This document shows positions 60,229 through 64,000 of a DNA stretch of 64,000 nt, piece by piece; within the stretch, counting starts at the first letter, position 1, and each line of letters begins with the position of its first letter. Location of the stretch: the NCBI RefSeq assembly GCF_014193845.1, contig NZ_JACHZX010000004.1, positions 334,475 to 398,474 on the forward strand, given 5' to 3'. Below the pieces are notes generated by a model that saw nothing but the letters and a program-made list of their open reading frames with translations, made no database searches and was not told the DNA's origin. The translations under genes and the position numbers were made by a program. Origin of the DNA: Sphingomonas sp. BK345 (GTDB lineage Bacteria; Pseudomonadota; Alphaproteobacteria; Sphingomonadales; Sphingomonadaceae).

Positions 60229-60954
60229 TTAAAGCTGCATCTCGTGTGTCGGCGCCCGATCGCGCGTGCGCGGCTCGGCCGCCGCGGCGACGCGCGGTGA
60301 CACAGCGCCGTCGCTCGGCTGCGCCAGCCCGCGGCTCAGCGCCCAGACCGCGGCCTGGGTACGGTTGAGCACGTGCAGCTTGCGCAGGATCGACTTGACG
60401 TGGACCTTGACGGTCGCCTCGGTGATCGAGAGCCGCCGCGAGATCACCTTGTTGGGCTCGCCCTGGATGAGCCCCTGCAGGATCTCGAGCTCGCGCTCGG
60501 ACACGTTGACGTCGCCCAGGTCGATCTCCGGCTCCACCGTAGCGGCTTCGAGGCGCAGCGAGGCGAGCTCGTTGACCACCTGCGAGGGCACCAGCTTCTC
60601 GCCCAGCACGATCAGCTTGAGCATCTCGGTCAGCCCCGCGACCGAGGTCTCGATGCTGAGATAGCCGTCCGCTCCCGCCTGGATCGCCTCCGCCACCGCG
60701 GCGCTCTCGCAGGCCCGCGCCATCACGGCGAGGCGTACCTGCGGCCAGCGTGCGCGCGCGTCGCGGCACATCCCCGTGGCCTCGCCGGGCGGTGCGCGCA
60801 ACAACACCAGATCGGGCACGGGGGCATCGCATGCTGCCGCGCAGCTGCGTGCCACGCCGATCACGTCGAACCGCTCTCCCCCGAGCAGCCGACGCAGTCC
60901 TTCGCCCTCGATCTCATTCGGCGATACAATCAACAGGCCGATCCGTCCGCTCAT
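60229..60954 (-). CDS. LuxR/NarL-type regulator with pseudo-receiver domain
   Basis: 241 residues. The receiver-like domain (about 5-120) lacks the acidic pair (SPNEIEGEG), the phospho-acceptor Asp (Arg53 in DLVLLRAPPG), the conserved Thr/Ser (AVMARACES) and the Lys (GADGYLSIETS). A complete LuxR helix-turn-helix is at 149-206 (VSERELEILQGLIQ, ITEATVKVHVKSILRKLHVL). DNA binding is likely, but not via usual Asp phosphorylation. The gene is 19 bases upstream of the Wzz-like gene on the same strand, so it may regulate polysaccharide synthesis. The ATG at 60954 follows GGGGGAAGCAG. Confidence 0.88.
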   Translation of the reverse strand: MSGRIGLLIVSPNEIEGEGLRRLLGGERFDVIGVARSCAAACDAPVPDLVLLRAPPGEATGMCRDARARWPQVRLAVMARACESAAVAEAIQAGADGYLSIETSVAGLTEMLKLIVLGEKLVPSQVVNELASLRLEAATVEPEIDLGDVNVSERELEILQGLIQGEPNKVISRRLSITEATVKVHVKSILRKLHVLNRTQAAVWALSRGLAQPSDGAVSPRVAAAAEPRTRDRAPTHEMQL

Positions 60955-61261
60955 CTGCTTCCCCCACGAGCTGATCGTCCGGTGTCTTCCGCACCGCCCC
61001 CACGATCGTTGTATGTAACGCCGCGCCCTGGTCGACGTAATATAATTTGATCGCAGCCAAGTGAACGACGGCAAAGTTACAATTGACCCGTTTCAGGACA
61101 GGCGGAGTAATCCCCAGATCGTGACGCAGGCGATATGGATAAGCGCTTGTTACCCACGCACGTTAGTTCTTCGGCGTGACAAGTCTCTTCCTAGATGATC
61201 TGCTCCACTACTTTGGTTGAGGGTGGTACTCCGGAAGTGGTAGACCAACGGTGCGAGCGCG
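60955..61261. other. A+T-richer intergenic region before the LuxR gene
   Basis: 307 bases, less GC-rich than its surroundings, with several TATA-like stretches (for example ATTATATTACG on the minus strand near 61035-61045). It likely contains the promoter of the luxR-wzz pair. An open frame over it on the minus strand (61150-61407) has no ribosome site and unnatural composition. No gene is called. Confidence 0.5.
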
Positions 61262-61570
61262 TTAATGCAGGGCGCGCACTCCATTGCCGGTCGAGCTGGA
61301 GGGCGGGTTGGCCTGCCCTCGCAGCAGCGATCGGCCGGATTGCGCGAGTCGACAGATGAACCAGCATCTCGCGTGAAATAAGGTGGCGAAGGCCAGCCCC
61401 TCGTCACCGGCGAGATAGCCGAACGCCTCGGCGATCACCCAGCGCGCCGCGCGCCGGTCCGGCAACGACTCGCGCCGGACGATTGCGATCGTCCACTCGC
61501 CGGCGCGAACGATCATCGTCCGGGGTGCCCCCGGAGCGACGCCGCGAGAAGGATCGAAGCGAATGATCAT
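61262..61570 (-). CDS. Small protein of unknown function
   Basis: 102 residues. The ATG at 61570 is preceded by GAGGG at 9 bases. The first 70 residues look like an ordered alpha/beta unit (GEWTIAIVRRESLPDRRAAR, WVIAEAFGYLAGDEGLAF). The last 20 are low complexity. It has two cysteines, RCWFICRLA. No family is recognised, and the coding status rests on start context and composition only. Confidence 0.45.
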   Translation of the reverse strand: MIIRFDPSRGVAPGAPRTMIVRAGEWTIAIVRRESLPDRRAARWVIAEAFGYLAGDEGLAFATLFHARCWFICRLAQSGRSLLRGQANPPSSSTGNGVRALH

Positions 61571-61785
61571 CCGCCGCGACCCTCGTCGTGCCTCGCGCAG
61601 GGGGCGGCGCTCCGCCGCGCCGCAGTGGGAAGCGGTCGCGCCTGCAGACGCGGCTCGGTCGGTCGTTGAAAGCGTGGCGCCCGCATGTCCCGTCGCGATC
61701 TGGTGAGACGAAGGCGAAGGCTGCGCCGCACGTCGGCGAGCGTCAACGGCTACGAGCGATTAACCCTTCGGGACGCGCAAACGCG

Positions 61786-63801
61786 TCAGGCGAGGATGTC
61801 GCCGAGCTCGTCGAGCGAATAGGGCTTGCGCAACAGTGCGAAGCCGTGGTCCTGCTCGCCGACCAAAGCGTGGCTGTAGCCGGTGGTCAGCACCACCGGC
61901 AGCGCGGGCCAGCGCGAGCGGACCGCACGCGCCAGATCGAGCCCGCTGATGCCCGGCATGATCACGTCGCTGAACACGAGGTCGAACTCGTCGCGGGCGC
62001 GTTCCAGCAGATCGAGTGCCGCCTCCCCGTTCGAGATCCAGGTGACGGTCTGGCCGAGCTCCTCGAGCAGCCCGCGCGCGAACTGCCCCACCGCCTCATT
62101 GTCCTCCACCAGCAGGACTCGACGCGACGGCAGCGGGCGCGTGGGGGCGCGCGGCGGTGACGCGACGACCGGCGCGGCACCTCCGGCCAGCGGCAGATAG
62201 AGCGTGAAGACGGTCCCGATCCCGGGCTCGCTGTGGACGTCGATCTCGCCCCCGCTCTGCTTGGCGAAACCGTGCACCTGGCTGAGCCCCAGTCCGGTCC
62301 CCTGATTGACGGCCTTGGTGGTGAAAAAGGGTTCGAAGATCTTCTCCAGCACCTCGGGCGCGATGCCGCTGCCGGTATCGCTGACGCGCAGGGCGACAAA
62401 GCGGCCCTCGGCACCGCCGTGGCCGCGCACCGCGGGCAGGCCGTCGACGATCGCCGGCACGAGCGAGAGCGCTCCGCCCGCGGGCATGGCGTCGCGCGCG
62501 TTGATGACAAGGTTGAGCACCGCGCTCTCGAACTGGTTACGGTCGGCGTTGACGATGGCACCCGCGAGGGTAGCAACGCTGAGGATGACAGTAGCGCCGA
62601 CGCTGGTCTGCATCAGCGGCCGCATCTCGGCGAGCCGCTCGCTGACGTCGAACCGCTCGGGCTTGAGCGGCTGTCGGCGCGAGAAAGCGAGCAGCTGCGA
62701 GGTGAGTGCGGCGGCACGCTCGGCCGTCTGCGCGATCGCCTCGACGTATCGCTCGCGCTTCTCAGGGGCGAGCGTCGGAAGCTTGAGCAGATCGGCCGAA
62801 GAGCGGATGATCGTGAGCAGGTTGTTGAAATCGTGCGCGACGCCGCCGGTGAGCCGGCCGACGGCCTCCATCTTCTGCGCCTGCGCCATCGCCTCGCGGG
62901 CGCGCTCCAGCTCCTGCTGCGCCTGCCAGCGCTCGGTGAGGTCGCGCGTGATCTTGGCGAAGCCGATCAGCGCGCCGCTCTCGTCGCGGATCGGGTCGAT
63001 CAGCACGCCGGCACGGAACCGCGCGCCGCCCTTGCGCACGCGCCACGCCTCGACCTCATATTTGCCCGCCTCCAACGCAGTGCGCAGCGCGCGCTCTGGC
63101 TCGCCACGCGCGCGATCCTCGGCGGTGTAGAAGGCGGAGAAATGCTGCCCGACGATCTCCTCGGCGTCATAGCCCTTGATCGCCTGTGCGCCGCGGTTCC
63201 AGTTGGTGACCCGTCCCGCGGGGTCGAGCAGGTAGATGGCATAATCGCGCACGCCCTGGACCAGCAGGCGGAAGCGCTGCTCACTCTCCAGCAGCGCGCG
63301 CTCGGCGGCGCGGCGTTCCGTGATGTCGCGGGTTACCTTGGCGAAGCCGATCAACGCGCCGCTCTCGTCCAGCACCGGGTCGATCACCGCGCTGGTCCAG
63401 AAGCGCGTGCCGTCCTTGCGCACGCGCCAGCCCTCGGCCTCGTACGTGCCGTGCGCCGCGGCCGCCTCGAGCGCGCGGCGCGGGAGCTCAGCGGCCTGGT
63501 CCTCGGGCGTATAGAAGCGGGAGAAATGCTGGCCGATGATCTCGGCCGCGGCATATCCCTTGAAACGCTCGGCACCCGCGTTCCAGCTCGCGACATGGCC
63601 GTCGCGATCGAGCAGGTAGATCGCGTAATCGCGCACCGAGTTGACCAATCGCTCGAAGCGACCGGCCCCGCTCAGCGCTTCCGGCACCTGCCATTCCTTC
63701 ACGTCACACCCGCTATCGCTATCCAGGATCGGCCCCGCCGGACAGACCGCGAGATGAGCGATGTCGTCCCAAGAGCCTGGGCGGGTCAATGGCCCTGTCA
63801 T
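61786..63801 (-). CDS. PAS-PAS hybrid histidine kinase with C-terminal receiver
   Basis: 671 residues, no membrane span. Two tandem, highly similar PAS/PAC modules (about 48-165 and 175-290) both begin VRDYAIYLLD and both contain IxGQHFSxFYT and ALIGFAK. The HisKA domain has His323 in GGVAHDFNNLL. The HATPase domain has NLVINARDAMPAGG, DTGSGI and GTGLGLSQVHGFAKQSGG. The receiver has Asp612 in FSDVIMPG and the conserved Lys in LLRKPYS. All catalytic residues are present. It is a soluble sensor kinase whose phosphate probably cycles to its own receiver. It lies next to the initiator tRNA gene. Confidence 0.93.
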   Translation of the reverse strand: MTGPLTRPGSWDDIAHLAVCPAGPILDSDSGCDVKEWQVPEALSGAGRFERLVNSVRDYAIYLLDRDGHVASWNAGAERFKGYAAAEIIGQHFSRFYTPEDQAAELPRRALEAAAAHGTYEAEGWRVRKDGTRFWTSAVIDPVLDESGALIGFAKVTRDITERRAAERALLESEQRFRLLVQGVRDYAIYLLDPAGRVTNWNRGAQAIKGYDAEEIVGQHFSAFYTAEDRARGEPERALRTALEAGKYEVEAWRVRKGGARFRAGVLIDPIRDESGALIGFAKITRDLTERWQAQQELERAREAMAQAQKMEAVGRLTGGVAHDFNNLLTIIRSSADLLKLPTLAPEKRERYVEAIAQTAERAAALTSQLLAFSRRQPLKPERFDVSERLAEMRPLMQTSVGATVILSVATLAGAIVNADRNQFESAVLNLVINARDAMPAGGALSLVPAIVDGLPAVRGHGGAEGRFVALRVSDTGSGIAPEVLEKIFEPFFTTKAVNQGTGLGLSQVHGFAKQSGGEIDVHSEPGIGTVFTLYLPLAGGAAPVVASPPRAPTRPLPSRRVLLVEDNEAVGQFARGLLEELGQTVTWISNGEAALDLLERARDEFDLVFSDVIMPGISGLDLARAVRSRWPALPVVLTTGYSHALVGEQDHGFALLRKPYSLDELGDILA

Positions 63802-63906
63802 AGCTCTGGATCATAGCGCAGGGCGCAGCGCGCCCTGCCTCGGCGCTGCTCGCACGTGCGCCCCCGCCAGCGGTGAGCTGCGGGGGAGTGTCGGTAAGGG
63901 GAAGGT

Positions 63907-63983
<77 letters not shown>

Positions 63984-64000
63984 TCACGCTCTCCTTGGTG

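Noticed and set aside
61150..61407. 85-codon minus-strand frame
   Set aside because: No ribosome site; overlaps the better-supported small gene at 61262-61570 in another frame.

Overview
The window is a GC-rich chromosomal segment typical of an alphaproteobacterium, most likely a Sphingomonas or close Sphingomonadaceae relative. This rests on protein-level resemblance of the housekeeping genes, the atpHAGDC operon without the a, b and c subunit genes, bamD-recN linkage, hisZ, an orphan cpaF, and many copies of a palindromic mosaic repeat of the kind common in sphingomonads. The taxon is inferred; no rRNA gene is present. Genes are dense, often with 1-4 base overlaps.

Layout. 1-14 kb: end of a GNAT acetyltransferase, aroC, an exported low-complexity protein, purA (-), a TlpA-like thioredoxin, a lipoprotein, a CitE-like lyase and a penicillin-binding-protein activator (-), divergent rsmI, an exported unknown (-), DUF983, a cytochrome c, a YraN-like protein, gshB, a DedA protein, a tyrosine recombinase (-), and a GAF-PAS-GGDEF protein. 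14-16.6 kb: an SDR oxidoreductase and a small AT-richer islet with two unrecognised genes. 16.8-25 kb: priA, then on the minus strand atpH-atpA-atpG-(lipoprotein)-atpD-(coiled-coil membrane protein)-atpC, so the ATP synthase operon carries two extra genes. 25.4-28 kb: an Ada-like protein lacking its methyltransferase active site, and orphan cpaF.

28.06-30.2 kb (-) is the most notable part: a candidate ribosomal-peptide (graspetide-like) operon. It has a short Gly-Gly-leader precursor, a Tiki/ChaN-like exported protein, and an ATP-grasp peptide maturase. Each gene has one lesion: a -1 shift in a T run, an in-frame TAG, and a +1 shift in an A run. The operon is therefore decaying, mis-sequenced, or recoded.

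30.4-57.8 kb is mostly housekeeping: ppc, pepN (-), an M28 peptidase, hisZ (-), uvsE, a class II aldolase (-), ferredoxin-NADP reductase (-), an unknown (-), uvrB, argS with a SPOR protein (-), a small exported protein, a zinc CDF transporter (-), recN and bamD (-), a mannose-6-phosphate isomerase, a PAS-winged-helix regulator, a TPR/SPOR protein and dgt. 57.9-64 kb (-) has a Wzz/BY-kinase-type polysaccharide protein with degenerate nucleotide-binding motifs, a LuxR regulator with a receiver that cannot be phosphorylated in the usual way, a small unknown, a PAS-PAS hybrid histidine kinase, and the initiator tRNA-fMet.

No CRISPR array, complete insertion sequence, rRNA or prophage was seen.
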